Source: Hoplostethus atlanticus
Taxonomy: Eukaryota; Chordata; Actinopteri; Trachichthyiformes; Trachichthyidae
DNA: 64,000 nt
Assembly: GCA_034670405.1 (NCBI GenBank)
Contig: JAXDDX010000147.1
Span: forward strand, 995,001 to 1,059,000
Direction of reading: 5' to 3'
Under the pieces are notes generated by a model, which saw only the letters and a list, made by a program, of their open reading frames with translations, made no database searches and was not told the DNA's origin. The stretch's first letter is position 1. Every line of letters starts with the position of its first letter. The position numbers and the translations under genes are program-made. Below, piece by piece: positions 22,516-34,900 of the stretch.

Positions 22516-24084
22516 AGCAACCATGGAGGGCTGTTAGAGAAGTAACGTCTAAATATAGAAAGAGAGAAATACCTGTGTCTGTAGATCATCCAGTAACGTT
22601 CTCAGTAAAAGTGATCAGTGTGATCAGGTAGATTTGTCTCCAAATGTAGGTTACTGTGACTCAGTAAACTGTCTTGTCTTTAGCCCTAGTCTCTACTCCA
22701 AAACACTCTGAGTTGGAGCTGGAGAAGAGTCAGCTAGTTAACCTGAACTAACTGGTAGCTAGCTAACTAGCCAGCAGGCTAGTTTAGCTAAGCAAACAAT
22801 GTTCATGTTAAGGATTCTGTTATTTGTTTTTCTCTCTCATCAAATCAAACAATGTAGGCAGGAAAGACTCAGACTAGTACATTTAAATCAGTGGGGACAG
22901 ACAAACCTTCAGACAAAGCTTTAGAATATAATCAGTGTACATATGTACTTCTGAATCATGTCATTTATATTTGACATCACTATTTTGCATTCTAAAATAC
23001 AATATAGATTGATAAATTATTACACAAATTCAGACATTTCCATTGTTCATGTTTGACCACAAGGCCATGCTAGCTACGTTAAAGGAGAAACTGCAAAAGA
23101 TTCAGTCAGAAAATAAATGAATTTAGCCACACAGATTTGAAACGAGACGGGCTACCAGTCTGGTAAAATAACTAAAATGTGATGTTAACCTTGGAACAAA
23201 TTCACCCTGCAGCACACATTGTGAAAACTTAGCTAGCTAACTAGACTAGCAAGTCAGCTGTTCAAACCAAGCTACTCAGCCAATCACATAAGCTCATGAA
23301 AGGGAGGCGGGACCAAAGCGGACAAGCACCAATAAAAATGTTTTTGTTGCTAGACAAGTTAGAATGTGAGTTAGTTAGTTGTGGAGCGGATGAAACTAGT
23401 TGCATGAATGCAGTATAATTGATATTAAACAGAATTAATATCTAAAATATCTGATATCTAATATATTAATATAAAAAAACAAATCTTTTATGACACCAGG
23501 ACGTGTCAGGGACACTGGGATTTACACCCATGCCACAATTAACATTAACAACAATTCAGGTGAAGACATTCGTTCTAAAATGAGAACCATTTGAAAACAG
23601 TGACGTCTCCTTTGGCAAAATTATTGATAGCAAAAATTAAAACAAATTGTGTTATTGTTAATGCTAGAAAGACCAGTGGATTCTGGGTGTTCTAAGAGGA
23701 GGCCATCAAGCTGTCAACTGAAGATGGTCAGTATAATTCTAAATATTACTTCCTTGAATGATCCAAAAACACTGGTTAAACATAAAGCAGGTCTAGAAAA
23801 ATGTATGGAGTGACATTTTGAGATATTTCAAACTTTCAAAATTCAGAACAGCTACCAGCAGTCAGTTGGTAGCCTTACAGATACTGAATTAAGTGTTTTT
23901 CAATGTTCACCTCTACAGCCACATGGGACCCCTGCTGTCCTTGAAACAAACAATAGAAGTACATGCATTATCTTTCCAATATTGATGCCATTGCCTGACT
24001 AGACATCAAGCTTTAGAGTTATGATGATTGGTTGGCTTCATGCAACCAGCCAAAGTGCTTTCATACAATAAAAGGACGTCTTAC

Positions 24085-24113
24085 ACACACGCACACACAC
24101 ACACACACACACA
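24085..24113. repeat. (CA)n microsatellite, intergenic
   Basis: About 14 CA units between enpp2 and enpp3. Confidence 0.95.
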
Positions 24114-24489
24114 CCACATGTTGAAGGAATTCAGATATTGACAAAAAGTCTTTGAGTCATGAATTACTTGAGTATATTTATTAACACAAAATAAAGATGT
24201 ACACACAAGGTATGGTGTGCAGATCTCTACCAGAGAAACCTCTGAACAGAGATTAGAAAGAGAGAGAGTCATAGAGAGTCATAGGATGATACAAACTCTT
24301 CCACAGTGAGGTCTGGTTGCTGGGTTTTCCCATTGCTTAATCAGACCAATCATCCAAATATGTACCGAGTGGTATTATGAAGGATGTGGCATATGAAAGT
24401 TATTAATGGTTTGGCACAGCTATTACACTGATTACAATAACAAGGCTCCAGACCATTTCAAGCTGCCGTTATATTGACAAAATGAATCT

Positions 24490-24700
24490 CCTTCCATATC
24501 GATAGCATGTGTGCTTGTGTGCTAATCAGATGTGTTAACAAGACAGTGATGGTTAGCTGACCAGATACTATGGTTAGCTAGCTAACAAGCTACATGATCT
24601 CAACACTAAATCAATCAGATGTATCAGTGATGAAATGATCAGTTCAGTAGAAACAGAGAAATTAACCATGAAGATTCAATTCTGTTGAGACGGAAACACA
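24490..24700 (+). repeat. Dispersed repeat R4, copy 1
   Basis: Near-identical to the reverse complement of 57060-57240 (ATGGTTAGCTAGCTAACAAG, AATCAATCAGATGTATCAGT). Intergenic. Confidence 0.8.
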
Positions 24701-25589
24701 GAAACACACATTTCATGACTTTGAAATGAGTTGCTGGTTTGGCCCCTGAAGCCACATCAGTTTGTTTCCTGTTTCTGTCTTCTTCTGGTGCAGAAAAGAA
24801 AGAATGGAAGACTCACTTCACCACAGTGGTTCAGACAACAATGAGACAACAAATCAACAAATCAACAAACGATTCTGAACGCCCCTCTGCAACATTCTAA
24901 GAATTTATTCCAATCACAAGTTAAAGCACAATTCAGGATGGAGAAAACATATTCAACACCGACACGTGGAACAGATCAGAACTGATCACCCACTTTGAAC
25001 ACTGATGTTAAGCAGCAGGAGAAGCCTCGTTAGCAGCTCTGAGACGATGTGCAATTTCTAACGTATTGATGTCTAGGGAGGAAACTATTATGTAATTTTA
25101 ACTTAGGCCAAGTGTTCACTATCAGTCTCACACATTTCTCCTACAGAGCATTATATCCTTTCCAGGCAATGTGGACGGGCAAGCTCTCCTGCATTCATGA
25201 CCATTGGTGTTTTTTCATCGCACCATTCTGTTCATTACAGCCTGCTCTGTTGGATTTTGCAGCATGAGATGATTGCCCGTAATCCTCCTTGTCACCGTTA
25301 GCAAAATCCTTATATTGGTGTTTATGGTAGCAGGGACCAGACAAGCTGTTGTACGGTTGCTGACGACCAATAGAAACCAATGAGAGAACACTGCACAACA
25401 CTCACTGTGTGTAACATTCACTGCACATGTATTCCAGACGGGGGTCAAACTATCGTAGTACCAGGTGGGCGGGGTTCACTACATCAGGACATCTGAGATA
25501 TTGGCAGATAAGTTGTCAATCAAAGAAAGAATACTATTTAATTTGTGATACTTTTGTAACAATTTGGTTTTCATAAAACTGAAATGTCG

Positions 25590-25690
25590 GATTCCTGAAG
25601 TAAATTTCCCATGAACTTTTCCCGTATGGAATTTGATTATTAGCCGTGTTGTTTTAACGGTGGACTCACCATGAACTCTGTGGCTGTGAA
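25590..25690 (+). repeat. Dispersed repeat R5, copy 1
   Basis: Matches 28820-28925 over about 100 bp (AAGTAAATTTCCCATGAA, TGATTATTAGCCGT, GGACTCACCATGAACTCTG). Class unknown. Confidence 0.75.
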
Positions 25691-26541
25691 ACAACTAGAA
25701 ACAAACAAGAGTTCCTTGTGAATTGCTGAACTACCCACAAGCTTTAGCGACTTCCCACCAATCGGAGACATCGCTGTTACCATAGAAACGTTACTCACTC
25801 CAAAGTTGCAAGTGGTTGATTTAGCATCGATGACATCACTCACAACGCTGTATGGTCATCATGAGAAAACATTATGCATCTTGTACCCTTGCCTTTTTCT
25901 TGTTATAAGCTTGTGATTGGTAGTTGGTTGGTTCAGCTCAAATGGAAAATGGAAATTTACTTCTGGAACCAAGGCCACAAAAAAAGGGGGGGGGGGGCGG
26001 TATGATTGTCCTGGTCTCCAATGGAGAGTTTTAGTGTCCTGTGGTCTGAATGCTGACCATGGGACACTAAAACCTATGTGGCAAACCCCACCCCTCTGGC
26101 AGCTAAGTATAAGTATAATAAGTACTTCCAATATAAAATACTATTTCCCGACGACATCGTACACAGGCCATTACTGTAAGTGATTATTGTACAGTATGCA
26201 GGAAAACACTTTCCACACGGTTGACTTCCTAAAACCAACGAGGCACTCAGAAACTACCTCCATCAAAACTACTGCATATATAATTAAGCCGTCTCCTTGG
26301 AAACCACTCAACGCAAGCGGGGGGTCTGCCAGCCTGGTTAGCATCGACTGACTCTGCGCTACACGTCACCGCGCTGCTGTCCAACGGGCGGTTTGAACCA
26401 TCTGACTGACAGCTTTAGAGCCAATGGCGTTTGCGGCGGCGACAATGCCAGCAACGTGATTGGCTGCTGACCACGGCGGGGGGGTCAAAGTACACGCACG
26501 ACTTCCTGGAGAACCACGACACCGCTGCACCATTCATAGGC

Positions 26542-27173
26542 CAAATCCCAATGTCCACACTCACGGACTTTGAGGCGCGTTCCCGCTAGATCCGCGGGGG
26601 TTTAGGGCTGTCCCACTGTCAACTCGTCAAGTGCATGAGGGCGCGCGCTCGCTGTCGCTCTCTCTCTCGCAGACTTTTTGAGCCCTTTATGCACACTTTC
26701 CGTAAGCATTTCTGCAGACTTTGCCTGAGGGAATTACCCACAGTGCATAGCGTTGTGACGTTGAATACGGGGTTACCAGGGGAAGCCCGGAAGCGTTTAA
26801 AAAAAAACGGTAAACAAATGCAAGGACATGTTTATTCATAAACCATTTATTTAGATTTTTGCTTGATGATGCTGTTTTGACAAAACGAGTCAATTGATTA
26901 TTTGACAATCACCTCTCGTCCACTCTGTAAGGCGAGAGCCTGGGTGAAGAAAGTAAAAAACGTAAAATAAAAAGTCCCAAACCCACAATCGTACATACAT
27001 TTTCTTTGGTGTCGTCAAGGTAACGCGATATGTCGCAAAGTGCTGTCCCATTCCTATTTATACAATTTTGAGCCCTTGCAGCCTCTCGCACTCAAGCACT
27101 TACCAGGTGACGTCAGTTAAGTCCGTGAGGGTTCAGGGTTCAGGCCTTAGGGGGACATTGGGATTGGGCCCTA
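26542..27173. mobile_element. Non-autonomous DNA transposon (TIR element), intergenic
   Basis: The left end GGCCAAATCCCAATGTCC is matched inverted at the right end (GGACATTGGGATTGGGCC), and the inner CTCACGGACTT is matched inverted by AAGTCCGTGAG. About 630 bp with no transposase. Class and target duplication were not settled. A third of the interior is CpG-rich (GGGCGCGCGCTCGC). Confidence 0.75.
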
Positions 27174-28093
27174 CCTTCTATTACAGTAACACTGGGACAG
27201 ATCTGTTACACTGGATTAATACTGTAACACTAGGTGGCGTTATCATTATTCTACTACATAATAAATATGATAAACTGTATAAAAATATACACCTAGAAGA
27301 TCGGCTGGGAAAGAGGGGGGAGGGGCGGGAGGGGAATGAGGAGGGGGGAGGATAAGGGGACAGAGGGTTTGCATGGAAATGTTCATGTGAGCACCAAGGT
27401 AAGAAATTAACTTTTTTCTTGTATTAAACGATGAAAAAACAACTTTTCATTGCATATCGGCAAACCTTTAATTTGTGGCTTGTTGGCGTCTCGCCCACTG
27501 TTGGAAACTGGCGGCAGGCCTTCCAGACCAGTTTGTGGTTATTTCAGCGGTTTGTGTTTCTTCCTACCGTTGGCTGCACGGTGCCAAGATTCTGTTTTAC
27601 TGCTTCGGGCTGCATGCTCGCAGGTTTTCTGGAAAGACTCGCCCGGGGGGACAGCGGTTGAAATGAAAAAAACTGCATCACGGTGAAATACAAAAAGAAA
27701 AGGGTACACCTTAATTTGGGGGGCATTTTTTTGCTCCCTCGTTTTTAATTTCATGAACTTTCAAGGACATTTTCCCCCCCAAGTCCCTGTTAATTTCTGA
27801 CCTTGGTGCACTCAGGATGTGTGTGTGCTTTAAGTGTATGTATGTAAGCATGAATGTAAAGTGGTAGCCGTCAGAAAAGTCCCCCATCCTGCATCCATCC
27901 TCCACTATTTTGTGGCTAGAACTGAACAGGAAACTCTTAATCTTCCAATCTTGCCAGACCGCCCAAAAGGTGTTCCCTCCAATTTGTATTTTCCAAGCGA
28001 CAACGCATCAGTTGTGCAGTGAGCATGCAGTGAAATGGAGGACTTCTGCAAGGGCTACGTCTGTGTGTCTGTCTGTCTGTCTGTCTGTGCAGC

Positions 28094-29072
28094 CTAGTCG
28101 TCACTCTCGAAGGTGTGCAGGTAGGTCTTGAGGGTCAGGGTGTCGGTGTCGGTGAGGTTGGCGGATCGGTAGAGGTCCAGGCCGGTCAGGATCTCCACGT
28201 CTCGGACTCTGGCGGTGTGGAGCTTCAGCAGCTCCTCCACCCACTGCGACTCATCCTCGGCGCTCTGCAACACAAACAGGAAGTGGTCATTTCCTGTGGA
28301 GGGACAGCTCAAGGTTCAAGCGTCATCCAGCAGCCAGGGTTTTAACAGAAAGGTAATATAAGAAATACAGACATCATCAGTCTGAATTCCCTCCCTTAAA
28401 TTGGCTTTTCAATGTCTGGACATTTTGGGGCGTGTACCATTTCCTGTGGGCGTGGCCAGTGGTTAGCTGGTTGTGGCTATCAAGGTGAGGCTAGCAGCCG
28501 CAGGAAGTCACAGCAACAACAACAATGGAGGAAAACAGGAAGGAAAGAAAGAACAGCGAAGCTAAACACTGACGCCGGTTTCCTCAGCCTCAGGATGTCG
28601 CTTCAAGGTAGACCACTCATCAAGATGAGTGACAATTAGCGGAGCTAATAATACACTTCCTGTCTCAATGCAAAAAGTTTGGATCTGTCCACCTTTAGAG
28701 AAACCAAACCAAAGGTTAAAGGTCAGAAAACCTCTCACTGGGTTGTAGGCAGGTGTCATGGTAGCAGTGGTGGGCGGGACTAACAGTACACTTCTTTTTA
28801 TTTTTATTGTGTATCAGCTAAATGAAGTAAATTTCCCATGAATTTTTCCCGTATGGAAGTTGATTATTAGCCGTATTGTTTTAACGGTGCAGCGTGGACT
28901 CACCATGAACTCTGATTTATGAGTTTATTCATGAGTTCCTTGGGAACAGGAACGGTGCTTCATGGGAATTATCAGCATGGTTGGAACACATCTTGACCAA
29001 TCAGATTGCTTGGCTGGGATTTTATGTTGTATAATAGCATGGATGCCTCGACTAGAGCACCAGATGTGCCGG

Positions 29073-29106
<34 letters not shown>

Positions 29107-29392
29107 CTGTGTTTTGTGCACTGGAATGATAACAGATGATTAAAGGAAGATGACAGACAGAATAGAAACCACATTAACCTGAAACAGATGGTGTGATGGA
29201 GATAGAGCTGAGGGGGCGTGGCTAAAGGCAGTGTATCAAACTGACAACAGCAGAACAGCCGGCAAACATCAGGAAGGAAACAATGCCGGTGTAATCACCG
29301 GTCACACCAAACAACCTCTAACCATCATTGTTTTACAAAGTGAGTTGACAAAGAACACACATCCAGACAGGCCGCTGCAAAGGGAGGCAGGG

Positions 29393-29429
<37 letters not shown>

Positions 29430-31449
29430 AACTTGAACCAACCACCTGATTTAAGAAGCCGTTAATCTGCTTCCCCGTTCCAATATCCCAAACTTTTACC
29501 TTTCATGTCTCTGAGACACAAATGAGCTTTTTGACACCGAGATGAGACTAAAGGTGTTTCCTCCTGTTGCTGAAACTCAACTCAAGAACCAATCACATAC
29601 CAGCTCATGTTGATCTGATCACAACAGCAGATCTCCACATGATCTGAGATAAGAGTCATTTAACTCTCCTGGATGAGATCAGAGGAAGATCTCAAAGAAA
29701 ACTCAAGACTGTTGCACCCTCTCTCCATCTCTCTCTCTCTCTATCTCCATCTCTCTCTCTCTATCTCCATCTCTCTCTATCTCCATCTCTCTCTATCTCC
29801 ATCTCTCTCTCTCTATCTCCATCTCTCTCTCTCTCTATCTCCATCTCTCTCTCTCTCTATCTCCATCTCTCTCTCTCTCTATCTCCATCTCTCTCTCTCT
29901 ATCTCCATCTCTCTCTCTCTCTATCTCCATCTCTCTCTATCTCCATCTCCATCTCTCTCTCTCTCCCCATCTCTCTCTCTCTATCTCCATCTCTCTCTCT
30001 CTCGCTCTCTCTCTGGTCATAATGATCATAACAGTTTGAGTCAACTGACCAGCAATGTGACCAATGAATGATGTGTCAAATGATCTGGCGAGGGCTCGTG
30101 ACCGGTCCCAAAGGTCATGGTCCTACTGTTGTAAATAATATGCCTTGTACTAAGCGATGATATGCTTTGTAATAAGCAATATAATCCAGAGTGTGTGTGT
30201 TATGATAAGTCTACATAAATATAAAGTATGTTTGATTAAGCATGTAACCTAAAAAAGATCATAAAGTAATCATAAAGTTTCAAAAACATAGTCTAACAGT
30301 TTCCCTACAGTAATCATAAAGTTTTAAAAAAATACAGTCTGAGGCCCTTTTGCAATAAGGGTGTCCAAGGACAAGCTGCAGAGGCCTAAAGACAGACAGG
30401 CGGAGCATGCGCAGACAGGAGGCCCAGGTGGCCATTTGATAATGGTGAATAGGAAAATCCCCAGAACCCTGGGTTTTATGGCCACGATTGGACACCATTA
30501 TTTTCTTGCTGACAAAGCTGAAATTAATGAAAAATGGGCGTAGAATCAGTATTCTCCACCCAGTTTTTAGGATTTATAAGATTATGCACAGACAGTTGTA
30601 CTTCGGTCTGGTTCCGGAGCCAACCCGGGTTTTGTTTCTGTTGAAGAATAAAACTGGATGGATGGATGGATGATGTACTTTTACATGATATTTACTTCTG
30701 GATCCACTGCATCTGTCCCTGCTGGTCCCAGTTATGGTTCTACTGCAGGTTGCAGCACTAAAAATACCTTATTATAATGCACATCTCTGTAGGATGGACA
30801 GAAGCAGGAAGTGTCCTTCCCTTAAGAGTAACCCTAACCAAAAACAAACAACAAATACAAAATACATGGGCAGCAGTGAGAAAATAAATGATCTTTTTGC
30901 AGATAACATTAGCGTGATGGTGTGGCTTTTATGGGTTTTACTGTTGTTATGTATATAAAATAACCACTTATATATGTCATGTATAATACAAGAAGCACAC
31001 CTAACCCTAACCCTAACAACTTAGCATTAACCCAACCCACCGTTTTACAGTATACCGTGTTGCGTCATATGCCAGGAAGCCTATGATGCATGCAAACCCT
31101 GCTCACGCTCAGCAGCAGCTTGTTGCCTCCAGGCTGCGTTACGCCGGGGACACACCGGACGCGGAACGGCGACGAAGCCCATGTTAACCAACGTGGCCGT
31201 GCAATGGCTCCGAATGGCCGCGGCCTGCAGCGACCGTTTCGGCGTCAGGTCTAAGATTTTCTCGATTCGTGAGCGAATGTGTCAAGCTGGGCAGGAAGTC
31301 AGACACAGGAACGACATAGAGCATCCTGTTATTTTCCAAAATATAACAAATTTCAAAATAAAACACCCTGATTGATGGTATTTCTGAGTTGTGTCTAAAC
31401 TTTTACCGTCTGTATCTAAACAGAGAGCGAGAGAGAGAAGCAGGCACAC

Positions 31450-31485
<36 letters not shown>

Positions 31486-31499
31486 GAGCAGGCACAAGC

Positions 31500-31534
<35 letters not shown>

Positions 31535-31543
31535 AGCAGGCAC

Positions 31544-31581
<38 letters not shown>

Positions 31582-31593
31582 GAGCAGGCACAA

Positions 31594-31629
<36 letters not shown>

Positions 31630-31679
31630 GAGCAGGCACAAGCAGAGAGAGAGAGAGAGAGAGAGAGAAGCAGGCACAC

Positions 31680-31715
<36 letters not shown>

Positions 31716-31727
31716 GAGCAGGCACAA

Positions 31728-31760
<33 letters not shown>

Positions 31761-31927
31761 CAGGCACACGCAGAGAGAGAGAGAGAGAGAGAGAGAAGCA
31801 GGCACACGCAGAGAGAGAGAGAGAGAGAGAGAGACGAGCAGGCACAAGCAGAGAGAGAGAGAGAGAGAGAGACACGAGCAGGCACACGCAGAGAGAGAGA
31901 GAGAGAGAGAGAGACGAGCAGGCACAC

Positions 31928-31958
<31 letters not shown>

Positions 31959-34900
31959 CGAGCAGGCACAAGCAGAGAGAGAGAGAGAGAGAGAGAGAAG
32001 CAGGCACACGCAGAGAGAGAGAGAGACCAAACCCCTACATTGAGAAAACCAGCGGAGATGGGCGCCTTTCGGCGCCGGTGTGAACAACCAAACTCCTTCG
32101 CCGATCGCGGCGCTTCCTTTTCTTTCCGCGTCCAGTGTGTCCCCGGCGTTAGAATGGGTGCAAACAATTAGTTTTACAATGAAGGTTGTTTGCACTCATA
32201 AAACCCCCCATAACCCCCTGAAACCCACTGGAAACTTTATTACCTAACTCTGTGCTCACAATGCTAGCAACCACATCGCCATGTTATTTTCTGATGGCTG
32301 AGCTAGCTGATCGCTATCTGACTAGCTGATTGCTACCTGAGTTAGCTGATTGCTAGCTGATTGCTAGCGGAGTTAGCTGATTGCTAGCTGATTGCTAGCG
32401 GAGTTAGCTGATAAACGCATCAGCTGACACTTCTCTGGTCGGATAAAATGAAATGACTTCCAGTGGCTGGCTTCACATGTTGCTCGTGTTGTGAACACAA
32501 GGTCAGGCTCTAAATGAGACAAGAGGGCATGGGCTCCATCAGTGAGACATACACCTCTCTTTACAGGATCTGTCATATGCACTTTTTTATTATCATTACC
32601 ATTTCCATCCTGGTCCTATACGGCAGTAAGCTAGGCAGTAACCGCCAAGGTCAGAGGTTGCCCTTCCCTCAGTCATGCTGCAGTCAGGCACCAATAACAA
32701 ACTGTCCACCAACTGGCACATTTCATCCTGATTTACCAGCCACAGAGACAACACGTCCTACGCTGCCAGCTGCCAGACAAAGAGGAAATGTCACGCAGCA
32801 AGATAAGCAGCTTTTTCCGGATCAGCCAGACGCCAATGACAGAGGACACAGATAAAAAGTAATTACATGAAGAAACAAAGAGGAGCCCTACGTTGTGCTG
32901 AATCACTGCTCTACGTCTCATGAAGGCTAACAAGGCTCTAAATCTCTTCGGGAGAAAGGAGGAAGGTTACTCATGCTGCTAATAGGGACATTATAAGTCC
33001 AGGTTTGGTGTTTTCTTTGCCTCAAACTGAAAGCAAAGCACTGAGGGTACGCAATGCACTTACCTTGTTTAACTTAACTAGCCGTTTATGTGTATTATAG
33101 TGACTCATGTCTGAGGAATTGGGATTACTGTTAAAGACCCTCAGTAAATTTGTTTTGGAATTCCTGCTCAGTTGGGAAAGCAGAGTTACAGAAAACACTG
33201 CAGACAGAGTATCACAGACTGTGTCCTTGGCCAAATCCAACACACACACCTTTGTTTTTTCTATTCATTTTTACTTTTATTTGGTAGTCGACAGTGGAGC
33301 TAGACAGTAAAGATTGAGGGATATGGTTCAACCCAGGACGTCCTAGACCAAGAGCCCCCAGGACGCCCACGCACACCTTCTTTGATATGAAATGTAATTA
33401 TCAGCTTCTCAAATGTGTGTGATTTCACATCACTTGCCTTTCAGCCGAAAGGCAATGAATCAAAATGAATCAAAACATGTGCCAAAAGACTGGACACTCC
33501 GGTGTGTTGAGTATGTATGGAAGTTCAACTCTGACTCTTTCATAGTGTGGGGGGGAAAATCCTCTCAGCCTTATCTTTCATTGAAAGTTTTTCTCCAGAG
33601 TTCATCTGTGAGAACTCTTTGTATTTTGAGAGTTACACGTCATTGACCAGCTCTGGCTTTTCTAACAAATCCTAAGGAGGCTTTTTTCTCAGAAACAATC
33701 AAACTAATAGACTGGTTGTAATAATAACTGTAATAAAACGAGGGTACAAGTTGTTCTAGCATCGCTCTCTGAACTTGTTTTTTGTTTTTGCAGCCCACTG
33801 CGACGTTGGTCATGATTACTTTAGAATGACGTTCCTTCCAGATACTTTTTGTTCTTGGAAACGGACCAAAGTAGACACAGGAAGACACAGTGTTCCTTTA
33901 AAATGCCGTCCTGCGTGAGACTGGTTTCCTGGAGTCTTTACTGGCTCAGATCAAACGGGCAGTCTGGTGCTGCGTTCAGGATCTGATAATCCGCCCTCAG
34001 ATCAAATCAAATCACATCACATTTTATTTGTACAGCCCTTAATCACCGTTCCAGTCTCAAAGGGCCTCACTGCCCAAAGTGTGAAGACAATAAGTGGTTA
34101 GTACATGACATCCCCCAGCCTTGGACCCTCATCAAGATCAAAGTATTGGGTGGTATCATAACTAAAGAAAGACATAACAGTGGTCAGGTGGGGCTCTGTA
34201 ATTGAACTAAAATGATTGCACCGGTCTCACCCACCCATCCCTTTCCTCTAACATCCAGTTTACTTTACTGTCACAAGAGATGATGTCACGGGGAATTTTT
34301 TTTTTCTCTTGCCCCACTCCACAGGGAGGTCAGAGGTCAGAGACTGGAGCTGGGAGGGACTCAGTGTCTTGCTCAAGGATGCTTGCCCACATGGGGGCTT
34401 GCACCTGAAGGATGGTTTTTCTCACCACTCAACACCTCAGATTGTCTTCACTGGTAAAAGCTGAAGGTGATGAGGTGTTCGGGGAGGAGCAGCTCGATAA
34501 AACCCGGGCTCTGTGCGTTCGGCAGCGCCGGCGGAGTCTGGGAGGGCGTGGATGGAATGGATTAGCGCCAATTGGGAAACCACACCCATTTGTTTCCCCA
34601 AGGACGTTAAAACAAACACTGGAGATAATAATCGTCAAGGGCTACTTGATGCAGGACTGGATACAGATTAAGAGATATGGTTCAACCCAGGACGTCCTAG
34701 ACCAAGAGCCTCCGGGACGCCCACGCACACCTTCTTTGATATGAAATGTAATTTTTTCAGCTTCTCAAATATGTATGATTTCACATCACTTGCCTTTCAG
34801 ACGGAAATGAATCAAAACATGTGCCAAAAGACTGGAAACTCCAGTGTGTCGACTATTCCCTGATGTATTGAAGTTCAACTGTATTGAAGTTCAAGTCTTT

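Larger units (their letters stand above)
21561..28093. other. Intergenic region between enpp2 and enpp3
   Basis: No open frame with family resemblance, no tRNA gene and no conserved exon-like block was recognised. The half nearest enpp3 (21.6-25.5 kb) is AT-rich with scattered GCTAGCTAAC-like words. The part at about 26.3-26.6 kb is GC-rich with many CpG. A TIR element occupies about 26.54-27.17 kb. The enpp3 promoter must lie at its low-coordinate end; the enpp2 3' UTR lies at its high-coordinate end. Confidence 0.7.

Noticed and set aside
26300-26540. CpG-island promoter of an unseen intergenic gene
   Set aside because: GC-rich and CpG-containing, but no exon-like or open reading structure follows on either strand, and a TIR element starts right beside it.
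31000-31017. Interstitial telomere repeat (CCCTAA)n
   Set aside because: Only about two and a half units, and similar CTAACCCTAACC words occur by chance at 16568 and 30828; not meaningful.
31282-32195. Five overlapping 230-260-codon open frames ([17 protein letters not shown])
   Set aside because: Frames on both strands of the GA/GCAGGCACA satellite; low-complexity sequence without stop codons, not proteins.
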